From: Rhytidiadelphus loreus
Taxonomy: Eukaryota; Streptophyta; Bryopsida; Hypnales; Hylocomiaceae
Reading direction: 5' to 3'
Length of the DNA stretch: 64,000 bases
Assembly: GCA_947034895.1 (NCBI GenBank)
Contig: OX344762.1
Location: 32,034,760 to 32,098,759 of the forward strand
Shown: positions 10,565 to 21,747 of the stretch, piece after piece
Position numbering within the stretch: the stretch's first letter is position 1
Layout: every line of letters begins with the position of its first letter
Program-made: the position numbers and the translations under genes
The notes under the pieces: model-generated
The model's input: only the letters and a program-made list of their open reading frames with translations
Databases searched by the model: none
Told to the model about the DNA's origin: nothing

Positions 10565-11860
10565 TGTTTGCTCTTGGTGTGGTGATCGACGTTGTGATCA
10601 GCCTGGGGATAGTGTCTCGAACTGGCTCTTTATAGTAGGTGGAGGTCTATCTTAGGCTGTAACATGTTTTCGAAGGATGGGATGTTGAAGTTTCTCTCTT
10701 GCAGGAGATTATCTCAACCTGTGCGATGTACTAGCCTGCAGGTAGCTCCGAGTTGATTACAAAAGAGTTGTAGAAAGACGTTTCTCAATGTAAAATCATG
10801 TAACCTTTGGTTAGATAAACAAACTAGGATGGCCCTCTGTTGTGAAGGTGGAGCAGAGGTTCATTCGTTGGAATGGGCTTGGAGGTTGTGATTATTTAGC
10901 ACCTGGAATCTTGGTTTCAACCCTGAAGTCAGATGCTGGCCTTGTATATAAGGGTCAGAGTTGTAGTACCTTGATACATCGGGTCTTTGGCCTAGTCCAT
11001 AATTTGCTGAAGATAAGCAGGTGCTGGGTGGCAATATGGATGACTACTGTACGTTGCGCTGGGAAATCGAAAGGGTGAACCATGGTTCTTCTGGTTCATC
11101 TGCTGATTCTTTATGGGAATGACTTCGTGAGCTGTCTTGACGGAGCAGTGGATTTCTATCCTCATTTGATTTGAATTGCAAATGATGATGTCTAATTTAG
11201 TTTAATTTGTGGCGACCTATATCTGCTGCGGATGCTGCTGATTGTTTTCCAACTTTTAGCACAATGGGAATGCCCACTACGTGAGTTCTGTTAATTTGCT
11301 TCAGTTGCCAGACGGAGGTTGCTTATTCATTATCTGTTTTGAGGGGTCCTCAGTCCAAATTCTACGAGTTCAGTGTTTGTGAATAGTGTAACATGCTTAT
11401 TTGGAAGCGTTTTTTGAGATATGTTCATGTCATAGTCGTCAATCCCTTTTTCTAAGTCTTCCCCAGCAGTCTATCCTTTCAAAGTCTATCTTGAATTGTC
11501 AACGAGGTAGGCGTGTTCATAATAGCACACGTTTATCACATTTTTTTTCAGGGATTCAGAGAATCAGAGACTGGTAAACCGGAAGCTTGAAAGGGGTCAA
11601 GGACTCGAGGAGTCAAGGTAGAAAGAAGTAGTAATCGAATGTTCAAAAGTGGTGTTCGTTCACCTCCAATCACGTGTCTAATCTGCGCTTAATTTGGGGA
11701 GTAGGGTTCTTTTCATGAGCCTTTTTCTGGGAAGTATGATTGGTGAAGAAGAGCATCTGATCGTATTGGGGAGCCGCAACAGCACTCAAAAGTGGTCTTT
11801 CAGGAACAGACTCAAAAGTGGTGATACCAGTATCACAATTTCATGAACCCTTAACCCATA
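10565..11860. other. 3' UTR of the WD40 gene and intergenic DNA
   Basis: The first ~250 bases are probably 3' UTR. AT-rich sequence with an AATGTAAAATCATGTAA stretch around 10790 may hold the poly(A) site. The rest shows no recognisable gene. Confidence 0.45.
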
Positions 11861-12285
11861 AACGACGTGGAGGATGTTTTTTGGCTGATGAATGACAAAG
11901 AATCTGTCTGTGTAGGATAACTATTCATCCTCCTGAATTTGTGTGGAAAGGGAAGATCATTGTAGTAGTTTGTCTTCCAATGAGTACTTTTTCATTTTCT
12001 TAAGCCAACAATTCACACGGTAACAAAATATTTGATTTTCACAGTGACTAGCCTAGCATTCAAGGGTTAAAGGACAAAGGGGTGACCTTGGAAATCATCC
12101 CTTTTCATTACCGTGCAAATCATTGGCTTAAGAAATAGCAAAAGCACTCATTGGAAGTCAAACTACTGTAGAAGACCTCCCCCTTTTCACAACAAAATTC
12201 CAAGGATGGATAGTAGCACTTCTGGCCTACTACAAGGATTCCATGTCATCCATTGGATGCCAAATTTCCATGTGGACGTGTAAGA
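11861..12285. mobile_element. Foldback element with long inverted arms
   Basis: The left arm, about 11861-12025, is roughly the reverse complement of the right arm, about 12108-12285. For example TTTGTTACCGTG, GGCTTAAGAAA and ACTCATTGGAAG (reverse of 11970-12025) match TTACCGTGC, GGCTTAAGAAA and ACTCATTGGAAG on the right arm. An ~80-bp spacer separates them. The right-arm sequence is the same dispersed repeat seen singly at 4078 and twice at 7430-8040. No ORF, and terminal duplications were not resolved. Confidence 0.7.
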
Positions 12286-12755
12286 GTTAATTTGGACCTG
12301 GCATGGAATGATGCTATAGGACTGCCATATCCTATCATCAAGATAGTTAGCCAACTAATTATCAAGATCTTGGATGAATAGGTGTATCTCTTGTTTCAAT
12401 ACCTTAGACCTTGCAAGGACGCTATAGAATTGTTGTACCCTATCATCAAGGTAGTTAGCCAACTAATTATCAAGATTCTTGAATGAATAGGTGTATTTTT
12501 TTGTTTCTAAAGTCTCCTTGAATGTCATTCATTATACCTTTTTTGTCCTTGACATCCTAACTTGATTAAAATGGTTTGATAAAAAGAATTTTTCACTCAG
12601 TTTGAGGGTTTGTCAAAATCTCTTGACAAATTGAGTATTTTGGAAGGTACTTGAAGTCATTGCTCTAGAATATTATACTAGTAATAGATAGATTGCAAAA
12701 GTTGAACAAAATATAATAATATGGATGAATGAGATTTAATAAATGTGAAAAGTTT

Positions 12756-12875
12756 GGATGAAAGCAAATAGAAATGGATGGAGATTGGATGATGATAAAT
12801 GAATTTGGATGAAAGCAAATAGAAATGAATGGAAATTGGATGAAGATAAATGAATGTGGATGAAAGTCAAATGAA
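12756..12875. repeat. 51-bp tandem repeat, about 2.3 copies
   Basis: GGATGAAAGCAAATAGAAAT begins at 12756 and again at 12807 (period 51). A third, shortened start (GGATGAAAGTCAAATG) is near 12858. Confidence 0.85.
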
Positions 12876-13300
12876 AATCACACTGTTTAGGATAGTATAG
12901 TGGAGGATAGTATAGATGCTCCATGACTAATTAGTGCTTGAATCCTTTCTTGAATTTTTGCATCTTTTTGCTTATATATAATTTTTAAATATATATTATT
13001 TACGTCAATTTCATCAAATCTGTCATACAAAAAGTTAAAAATAAGAGTTAAATATCCGTTTGGATGAATGAGAAGTTATATGATAAAAAGACCCTAAAAT
13101 CTCTACATTCATCAAAACTGCTATTTTTGGTGTTGGAGTGCCAAGGAGTCAATTGTACAATACATTAAATACTCCATTGATCATATGGGGTGAATTTTGA
13201 TATTTATTAAGTCTCTAAACACTTAATCAATTGACATTTAGTTTTTTGTAATTGATTTTTAGCTTAACACATTCTAAATGTGAAAATTTTAAGATGAAAT

Positions 13301-13366
13301 TAGTTTCTAGATTATTTGTATGATCCATGGAATTTCTAGATTATTTGAATGATCCATGGAATTTCT
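13301..13366. repeat. Short tandem duplication (about 29 bp)
   Basis: The words TTTCTAGATTATTTG and ATGATCCATGGAA occur twice in succession with one mismatch. Confidence 0.7.
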
Positions 13367-13397
13367 CCCTTGTTGTATGTTGAATTGAGACTTTACG

Positions 13398-13529
13398 CAT
13401 TAGAAAGGAATTGAGGCCTCTGGGAGACCTTCCGGCCATGGTTCCCCATGCTGCAAACCATGGCCGGACAGTTTGATTAAAAAATTTAAATTAAAAATTT
13501 AAATTTTTTAAATTTTTAAAAATTAATTT

Positions 13530-13627
<98 letters not shown>

Positions 13628-13769
13628 TTATTTTATTTAATTAATTAATTATTGCAGTCCAACCTGGCAGTCTCCGTGCCAGGTCGGACTGTTGGTTCTC
13701 CGATGTTCCCACAGTCCGGGAACATCGGAGAACTTGAGGTCTCCCAGTGGCTCCAAAATTCTTCTAATG
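13398..13769. mobile_element. Hairpin-rich foldback MITE with (TA)n core, copy 3
   Basis: Terminal inverted repeats of about 32 bp: CATTAGAA...CTGGGAGACC on the left, GGTCTCCCAG...TTCTAATG on the right. Inside are three GC-rich hairpins. TCCGGCCATGGTT at 13431-13443 pairs perfectly with 13456-13468. A 15-bp stem pairs 13655-13669 with 13677-13691 (one mismatch). A perfect 16-bp stem pairs 13695-13710 with 13718-13733 (loop 7). Between hairpins 1 and 2 lies an A/T core with a TA dinucleotide run at about 13536-13622. It belongs with the elements at 1135, 6959 and 40694. Confidence 0.72.
13536..13622. repeat. (TA)n microsatellite, about 43 units
   Basis: Uninterrupted alternating TA for roughly 86 bases within the foldback element. 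Likely length-variable and able to extrude as a cruciform. Confidence 0.95.
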
Positions 13770-14693
13770 TTAGTGCTCTTTTGAGACTTTACATTAGTGC
13801 TCTTCTGATTTTAGTGTAAATTGGTATTGTTACTATGAGGCATACTATTTGAATCCATCATACATTATTTGCTCTTTGAAAAGTATTTGTTAATACCATT
13901 CATCAAGTTTTTCTAACCCTTGAGCATAAGTACTTTTAACCTTCCATGCATTCAATAACTAAGGAACAATGTTTTTTTCATACATGATTTTTTCCCCATT
14001 TGGATACAAACAAAACACATTGGCTATTTTAGGTACATGAAAATTAGTTAGTTTTTTAAGTTACTTGTGTATTTTATTTTAAGACCAAGAGCCAAATTTT
14101 ACCTATGTATCCCCTCATTTTGAAATACATATCACCCAAGTAAGGTAGGAGGCTGTAAAAGCAACACTTTAACAGCTGATTTGCAGTTTTGGGGAAGCTA
14201 AATCTCTTAACACAATTTTCAGTAAATTTTTGTGGTAAGAAAAATGGAATTGGCATCTAATCCAAGTCGTTTCATATTTTTCGGACCTTCATGGAATTAG
14301 TTATGAATTTTTGAAGTTGAAAACATAGTGGTTTCTAAAAGCGACCCCTCCTGGAATGTACACCTCTGGTACATGTTAGAGTCAAAATGTACCAGATCGC
14401 TTTTAGAGTCGGGTCGCATTTACAGCCACCTACCTTATCGCCCAAGTATTGACGGAAATAGCTCCAAAATGATCAAACAAGAATGACGGAAGCAACTGCC
14501 GATTTCAACGGACAGTCCGTCACCCCAAGAACGTCCGTCAGTCTCCCAAGACCATAAACCCAATCCAGCTCGTGCGAACCTTGTCGCGGTACACAAGCGT
14601 GATTCCAATCCGCGAAATGGGTCGTGATCGAATTTCCAAACATTTCCCCCGCAAGGATTCCGTTCCCGCAGCCTCTCGCAACCTCATGCAACC
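13770..14693. other. Intergenic DNA upstream of MurF
   Basis: AT-rich to about 14440, then a GC-richer stretch that probably includes the MurF promoter and leader. ACATTAGTGCTCTT-type words near 13766-13805 are duplicated. No other gene seen. Confidence 0.5.
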
Positions 14694-17089
14694 ATGACTG
14701 CCACAAGAATTTCGCATCCACCAGGAGCCGCGTTCTGTTCGCAACCCCACAGGAATTTCCATTGCCAGCCACGACCTCTCTCCCCTCGCACGCAATGCCC
14801 TCCTCGTCGCCAATTGCCCAGCCTCAGGGGCAATTCCCATCTTGGGATTCATGCTCATACCCCAAGTTCGGAGCGCAGGGCGCAAATTAGATTTTCATCC
14901 GGAGGTTTGAGGATTCCTGCCCATGGTGAAAGTTTGCAGAGCAATGCGCAAATTAGGTTTTCATCCGGAGGTTTGAGGATTCCTGCCCATGGTGAAAGTT
15001 TGCAGAGCAATGCGCAACTTAGCTTTCCCTCTAGAGGCTCCAGGACGCGGACCGGGGAGGAGTCTGTGTTGGGTAGCTGGTCTGACGATGAGGGCGGCGT
15101 GGTTTGGAGTCCTCACGCCATCGCCGACGCCGTGAACGGAATCGTCGTAACAGACGGCCCCCCGGGCAGCATTTGCACCGACACGCGCGCTGCTCTTCCT
15201 GGGCAATGGTTCCTCGCTCTCACGGGCACCAACTTCGACGGCCATCGCTTCCTACACCAAGCCTCGGACTCCCAATGCGCGGGGGTGGTGGCGAATTGGG
15301 TTCCCCCCGAGTGGTCCCTTGGATTCGTGCAAGTCCCTGGCGACACGCTCCAGGGGTTGCAGGCTCTCGCTGCGGATGTGCGCGGACGGTTCTGGGGTCC
15401 TGTGGTGGGCATCACAGGGAGCGTGGGGAAGACGACTGTGCGCACCATGGTGACCCTCGCGTTGGAGAGTCTGAACGGCCATGTGCATGAAGCGCAGGGG
15501 AATTTTAACAACCATGTGGGGGTGCCGCTGACTTTGCTGGGGCTGCAGTCGCGGTCCCTGGCATGTGTTTTGGAATTTGGAATGAATCATGGAGGGGAGA
15601 TTCTGAAGCTCGCTGAGATAGCGAAGCCGGATGTGAGGGTGCTGTTGAATGTGGGACCTGCGCATATGGAGAATTTCCCAGGGGGGTTGGAGGAGGTGGC
15701 CGCGGCGAAGGGGGAGATTTTCAGGAATGCGCGACCAGGCGATGTGTGTGTGGTGAATGCGGACGACGCGCGCGTCATGGGGGTGACGATGCCGGCCGGG
15801 GTGCGCGTGGTAGGGTTTGCAATGTGACGCCCTGCATGTGTATCCTGCTGCTTCTTTAGGTTGCATCGTTGAGTGTCACCCTCACTTTCATCTTCCAACC
15901 ATTTGATGGAGTATCATGTTGTGCAACTCCGATGGTAGGTTTCATTAAAGATTTGAGGTTGTAGAGGTGCAATTAGCTTACTACGCCACATAACACTCCA
16001 TTTGAATCATCAAATATTTGTAGGTTGAAACACAATACAAAAGGGGGGTGGAGTGGGTGGTTTTCATCTTCCAACCTGTATGTATGTCTCTTGTTGTGCA
16101 CCTCCAACACCCGAGTAGTTTTGAAAATTTGAATTCACAGGGTGCGATTAGTGTAGGATTAGGGTTTACTTCATTGAGTGATCAAGTAAACTCATCCGTA
16201 AGGGTTCAAAGTGAAATACAAGTTGAAAGTGAGGGTGAGACTTATCAATGAATCTATTCTCGTGGGGAATTCTTGCTGTAGTAGCGAACTGAGAATTTCA
16301 AATCATTGAGGAGTGCTGCAGGTGCGGTTTGGAAGAGAAGAAGGATCCGATATGCGGTTGGTAGCTGCGAAGGCCATCAAGGGAGGTCTTGCCGTCAGTG
16401 TGATTTTAGAACACTTGGCTCACGCTCCCCCCTTGACCTCTGCTGATCCTATCAGTGCCGCCACTTCCGGCAACGTGGAAACAGTGACTCGGACGAGAGT
16501 GGAGTTTGAAATTCCCAGCCCTGGTCTCCACTTGGCCCTCAACGCCTGTGCAGCCGCTGCCATAGCCACGAGTTTAGGGATTCCCTTGGAGGCGGTAGCT
16601 CGGTCCTTGTCTCGCTTCCAACCAGTGGAAAGGCGATGCCGAGTGGAGGACGTTGTTGACCCAGCAGGTCACGTGCAGATTCTGGTCATCAACGATTGCT
16701 ACAACGCCAACCCCATGAGTGTGGAGGCGTCCCTCCAGCTCTTGCAATCGGTGAAGACCAGCAGCAGGCGAGTAGCCGTGCTGGGAGACATGTTGGAGCT
16801 CGGTGGCATCTCGCTGCGCTCGCACAAGGAGATGCTGCAGCTCTGTGTGGATTGCAAGCTCGACTTGATCATCGTGGTGGGGAGCTGCTTTGCGGAGGCG
16901 GCGGAGGAGTTCAAAGGGAGGGAGGAGATCATAGCTTTTCGGAATACGTCCTCTTTGATTAATCATATGGCGAGGTTTATAAGTCCTGGGGATGCGGTGC
17001 TTGTGAAGGGGAGTCGAGGGATGCGGATGGAAGTGCTGGTGGATGCCATCAAGACCCGGGCAGAGTCATGGCAGTCTGTAGATCATTGA
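14694..17089 (+). CDS. MurF: MurF-type UDP-MurNAc-tripeptide D-Ala-D-Ala ligase, plastid-targeted
   Basis: Two exons, 14694-15809 and 16322-17089, join in phase 0 (GTG/GTAGGG ... CTGCAG/GTG) to give 627 aa. MurF adds D-Ala-D-Ala to the UDP-MurNAc-tripeptide, the last cytoplasmic step of peptidoglycan precursor synthesis. Seen: a MurF N-domain (ICTDTRAALPGQWFLALTG, NFDGHRFL) from about residue 136; a P-loop GITGSVGKTT near 239-248; GNFNNHVGVPLTLLGL; LEFGMNHGGEI; GPAHMENF; AAAKGEIF; VVNADD; then in exon 2 INDCYNANPMS (about 494), VLGDMLELG (about 525) and DAVLVKGSRGMRME. Bacterial MurF is about 450 aa. The extra ~130 residues at the N-terminus are Ser/Arg/Pro-rich like a chloroplast transit peptide and contain a duplicated 22-residue block. 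Start chosen at the first in-frame ATG; the true start could lie inside the leader. Plastid location is inferred. Confidence 0.93.
14880..15030 (+). repeat. 66-bp in-frame tandem repeat in the MurF leader
   Basis: The unit at 14880-14945 is repeated almost exactly at 14946-15011, and a third diverged start (GCGCAACTTAGCTTTCC) follows. Each unit encodes 22 residues beginning AQIRFSSGGLRIP and ending GESLQSN, so copy-number change keeps the frame. It lies wholly in the putative transit peptide, before the catalytic domains. Confidence 0.93.
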
Positions 17090-18730
17090 CGAGCTTAGAA
17101 TACCAATCGAAGGGCCTTTGACAGTCAATGAAGTCGTCTGTTTTTGAATCAGGCTTCCAGGATTTGCTCGGTCAGTGACGTGCAGACCTTGGAGGTCTTT
17201 GCAATCACACAAGTGAGGCTGCGGAATTGAACCTGCTGGGTTCCTCTGATTTGTGAGTTGACTTTTATCATCACCATCTAGGTCTCCCAACTTTAGCCCA
17301 AGAGTTAGTGAAAACGACAGTAATGCCACGACTTTGGCCTGGATTCGTGACAGAAAGTGAGTGTAAATGAGCCTTCTACTGTGGGACTGCCCATCCTTCT
17401 TGACAGCATATCTTGGCCCTGAGCTTACTGTTATTCTCTAGGATTTGGAGCTGTGGTACATTTGCAGCAATAGGTTTTCTGTGAAGGTTTAGGCTCGCGA
17501 GTGGGCTGTTTCTCGTTTTGCCAAATGGAGGAGCTTTTTATTCCGGTTTAGGTGTGGGTCATGAATTCCAGCATTCACATCCATCGGGTGTAGACCTAGA
17601 GCCAGCAACGACTTGTGTGTTTGGCGTTTCAGTGTTGGTGATGGCAATGATTGTGGGTTCAATGTGGGTTTTGCCATTTCGTAAACCCCATCCGCAAGAG
17701 CTGTCGCTTGTTTAGAAAGTGGCAAATTAGTAATGAATCATCGAAACGGATATACAGTCAGTGACTTTACGATCTGTGTTTATAATGACAAAGGATTTTC
17801 TATCTCAATTATCTTAAACCCTAAACCAGTGATCGTAGCCAAATTTGATTCGACACCTTCAATTGCTTACTGGGAATCAGATGGCAATTTAAGATAGAGT
17901 ATGTTGTTTAATTACTTAAAACATCACTGGTAAGCACAAAATAGTAAGGCCATCAACCAGTGATGTTTTGAACTCACAAATCTCATGGTCTTCATGTGCA
18001 CCGGTTTACTGGTACTACCTGCCTCTATTCAGAAGGATGAAACTCGCTAGTTGCTGCTGCAATGCTACTCAAATGTTTTTCACGGTAGATAATTTTCTCA
18101 GATAGAATTTTATCTATTACAATCTGGTAATTCCAAACTATTTTTTATCAAGGTTTTGCCAATTCACTATCACTGAAAGCTGGCGCTTAGGAACAATTAC
18201 TCAATATTGTGACTCACAGAATCTGAACGTCAGTCTATAAACGATGCTTTGAACTCACAAATCTCATGGTCTGCGAACATAACACAAACGATTTGCAGAA
18301 AAGAACGATATATTCCTGACTTTCAACTGCCAATCCGTTGGCAGATAACATTTTGTGAAGTCACTGAGCGGGCGCTAAAAAAGCTGTTTTAATATCAATG
18401 AGCATCATCAGAAAACAACACATTGTTAATCAAACACTTGAAGATTTAATTAAGCGGGTTTAGTAAAAAAAATTTACACCTGTAGGGAGGAACTCTTACA
18501 ATCCAATAATTGGCAATGAGCATACTATCAACCGGATTTGCTGAGCTCAGCATGCCTTAATGTGTTCTCCTTACAAAGTAAACATCAATACCCTGATTTT
18601 GTAGAAAATTTACAGTAGGCATCTGCTCCTATCGTACCCAAGGACTTTCCAGGTTACAGCTTAGCGTCAACGATGGATACTCCAGAGTCCCATTCTTCCT
18701 CGCACATTGTACACATCTTGACAGCCGTGA
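17090..18730. other. Intergenic region between convergent MurF and LSM6
   Basis: Holds the two 3' UTRs and no further gene. TTTGAACTCACAAATCTCAT occurs at about 17966 and again at about 18247 (spacing about 281). AAAACATCACTGG and CCAGTGATGTTTT form an inverted pair near 17916-17970. Confidence 0.5.
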
Positions 18731-19873
18731 TTAATCTCCCAGTGTCCTTTTAGTTGTACTGATGTACAGAACTGCAGGTCACAGAGAAACCCATTCAAAT
18801 GCATTCATGAGCCTAATGTTAAGATAATGGTAGCATCGACAGGATAACATAACTTCAATGAACAGAAATAAATCACAAAAAACAACAAAGACAAAGACTA
18901 CAGAATGCTGGGGAATGAAATACATCAGCAGCTAGAACTATTCTCCAGCATAATTAGGTCCTCGTTTAGAAAACAGGGGTAGGTACCATTATTGCCCCGG
19001 ATGAAAGCATCACCATACTTGTTCTTCAGCTGACCATTTACATACTCCTCTGTCTGCTCCATGGCAATGTTCATGTAACCATCCAGGCAAGCCAAGATAC
19101 CTACGGGTGCCATTCACACTTAAGATATCAGCAAAATAGGTGCCTTTACCCGGTGCTGTGGCTTTCTTGCTTAAACCCTACACGGTCGCGTATGACTACA
19201 CTAAATTATTGGTCAGAACGGGAATCGTTGTGAAGTGAAACATGATTAAAACCATACTGTTAATAAACAAGTACGCCCGCGGGCAAATCGCCCGATAAAT
19301 TCTCAGGACGTAAAGTAACAGATCAAAGTGATTTGGATGTCTGACTATTTTCAAAGCATATCTGACGTTACAGAAACCCTGCCACAACACTTACACGATG
19401 CCATGATGGAGAAGTAACCTCACTTCAGGACTCTTCCAGAAAACCTAAAACCCCTAAAAACTCTCTCCATTGGTTCTCTCTTCTATTGAGCACATAAAAC
19501 CCTATGTCCACAAAAACTGATGCCGGTACACCTTCCGAAGCTCTCTTGAGAAAACCAGCCTCCAAAATCAGAAAAGGCCAATCAAAAAAGTTCAAACAAA
19601 CCGCTTACACGCATTCACTCCTACATTGAACCCTAACTTCGACATTTTAGACCAAAACTGGATACTGGTACAGTTTCCGATCAGTGACCGTGCCTCTGAA
19701 TTCCCCAAGTCCCAATCGAAATCTGAAACCAGCACAAGCAATAAATTCATACCTCGATAATCCACGCCCGAATTCAGTTTCACCACCACGGGACGGCCCC
19801 TGATGGACTTGAGAAAATCGGCCGGCGTTTTAGACGAGCCCGCCGGTTGCGCGGCCGCTGCGTCTGCACTCAT
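18731..19873 (-). CDS. LSM6: U6 snRNA-associated Sm-like protein LSm6
   Basis: Three exons on the minus strand: 19873-19753, 19100-18987 and 18771-18731. Joined at GT-AG sites in phase 1, they give 91 aa, close to plant LSM6A/B. Exon 1 carries an Ala-rich start then KTPADFLKSIRGRPVVVKLN and SGVDYRG (Sm1 motif). Exon 2 carries ILACLDGYMNIAMEQTEEYV, NGQLKNKYGDAFIRGNN (Sm2 begins). Exon 3 carries VLYISTTKRTLGD. LSm6 is a subunit of the cytoplasmic LSm1-7 ring, which promotes mRNA decapping, and the nuclear LSm2-8 ring, which binds the U6 snRNA 3' end. The start is the ATG of MSADAAA; an upstream in-frame segment is probably leader. The last exon is only 41 bases. A purine-rich GAGA leader lies near 20090-20115. 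Confidence 0.95.
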
Positions 19874-20159
19874 CTTCCCTCGCGTCGGCACTACACACAA
19901 CGGAATGCGAGAGTTAGAAGAAGACGCGACGTGGAAGCTCAGAAGCTCAGTTTCAACTGTAAACTCGAGCTAAAAAGTTGAAGGTGAGACAGTAACGGGG
20001 TCAAACCTGAGGGAGAGGCGGAGCTGTACGTTCCGTGAGGGAAGTCGAAAGGGAAGTGGAGGAGATCCGATGAGGGAAGGATCGGCAAAGAGCGAGAGAT
20101 AGAGAGAGACTGGCAGTGAGAGTTAGGGTTTGGCGCTCATCCTGAAGTTGCTTTCCGTT

Positions 20160-21600
20160 ATATTCTGCGATTGGACGTACGGTTTGGCTAGTCTTACATG
20201 AGTCAATGGATAACTGAGTTTTGAGGCATTATTATTTATTAAACCCTAATAATGGACAACTGGGTTTTGTTTTTTATAATTATTTAAAATTTTTGTTCCT
20301 TTTATGTTGGGCAATGCAGAAAGCCATCTTTTTTGGAGCAATAGATTTTTTTTATATGTATATACATGGATGAAACATGTTTTATTCATACTAAAATGTG
20401 CACATTCATCCCTGAAAGAATGATATTATTTTGAAAGTTTGTAGCAATTTAGCAATTTCATCTACTGAAAAAGGAGAAATATATCGTCAAATATTCCTTC
20501 AAAAATTTGTATTGTTTCTTGACAAAATTTTGCCCTCCCAAATTCTTACCTTGGGTGCTTCAAAGTATATTTGAGATGATGAACAAAGTACTTTAAAACA
20601 ATGTTTTGTGAAAATAATTTCTCATTCATCCCAACTAACTCTTGAATCTTTATTAGAAAAAAAATTCCTCTTTGACTAATTTGATGAAATTGAAGTAAAT
20701 AATACAATTGTATAAAGATACAGGCAAAAATGTACTAAATTTCAAAAAAAGGATTTGAGTATTAAAAAGGTGAAATATGGAAGTCCACAAGTTAATTTAA
20801 TTAATAAGGCCTATTCTTATTTTCTAAAAAAGGCCCTTTTCATATTAGAGTCTCAAAATCATGAGAGCATATTTTTAGCCCATGAGAGCTTCAAAAACCA
20901 AGAAAGTTAAATATTGTAGCTTTGCATTTGGAATTTTTAAGTCCAAGGGAATGAATGATGTAAACAACCCTTTTGCCTTTTGTGACAAAAAAATTGGGCA
21001 ATATTATAGAGTTACAAGACTCTTGCAAATAAGAAAATGATCATATGGGAGAATTTGTATAAAAGGAGACATTTTGTTGCCCAATCTATTTTTTTGTAAT
21101 GGGCTCACAACACCTACAACTATCTTCCATTGACTGTGGCTACTAGAAATTTGACTTTTATTATATCACTACTAAAAAAATAAAAAATAGTAAATGCACT
21201 CTCATTTATTATTTGAATATTGTGTTGAACACTATCTCTAAGAACACAAAAAAAATTGGGTTACATTTTGTCATCCAAAGGTTGATTGATGGCTCTTCTG
21301 GATTAGATCTATTTAGAGAAGTGGTCTTGACTATAATTTTGAACAATTGTGGGCCAAAAGGCATATAACCAATTGTTTACAAAAAACTCACATTATAAGT
21401 CACCTTTGTTTAGAAAATATACTAAAATTAAAGATTGGACACTTTTGTGGCCCCTAATTCTTTATGGAAAAAAATTGACGATGATGAACAAACCAAGATA
21501 AGGAATGAAGAAAGGTCAAGGATGATGGATAATGGATGAAGGAAGATCAAAGACGATGGATGAATGAAGAAAGAGAGCAAGGAACACTTGGCAACCCGAA
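20160..21600. other. AT-rich intergenic stretch, no gene recognised
   Basis: No domain, RNA gene or clear element seen. GATGGATGAA-like words around 21480-21570 are low-complexity. Confidence 0.5.
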
Positions 21601-21747
21601 GGAGTTCCTTTGCAAGGCCCTCGTCTCTCCAACAACCAACTAGCTTCCAAATCTGTATCTCCCACCTCGGCTTCCTCGGCTTCGGCAATCCCCATCGCTA
21701 TCGTTCTCCAGCTCCTCCTTTCAACTTCCAAAACATTCCTGGCAACT

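Noticed and set aside
15113..15866. Long frames opposite and overlapping MurF exon 1
   Set aside because: Shadow frames caused by high GC. They contain no domains and conflict with the clear MurF frame.
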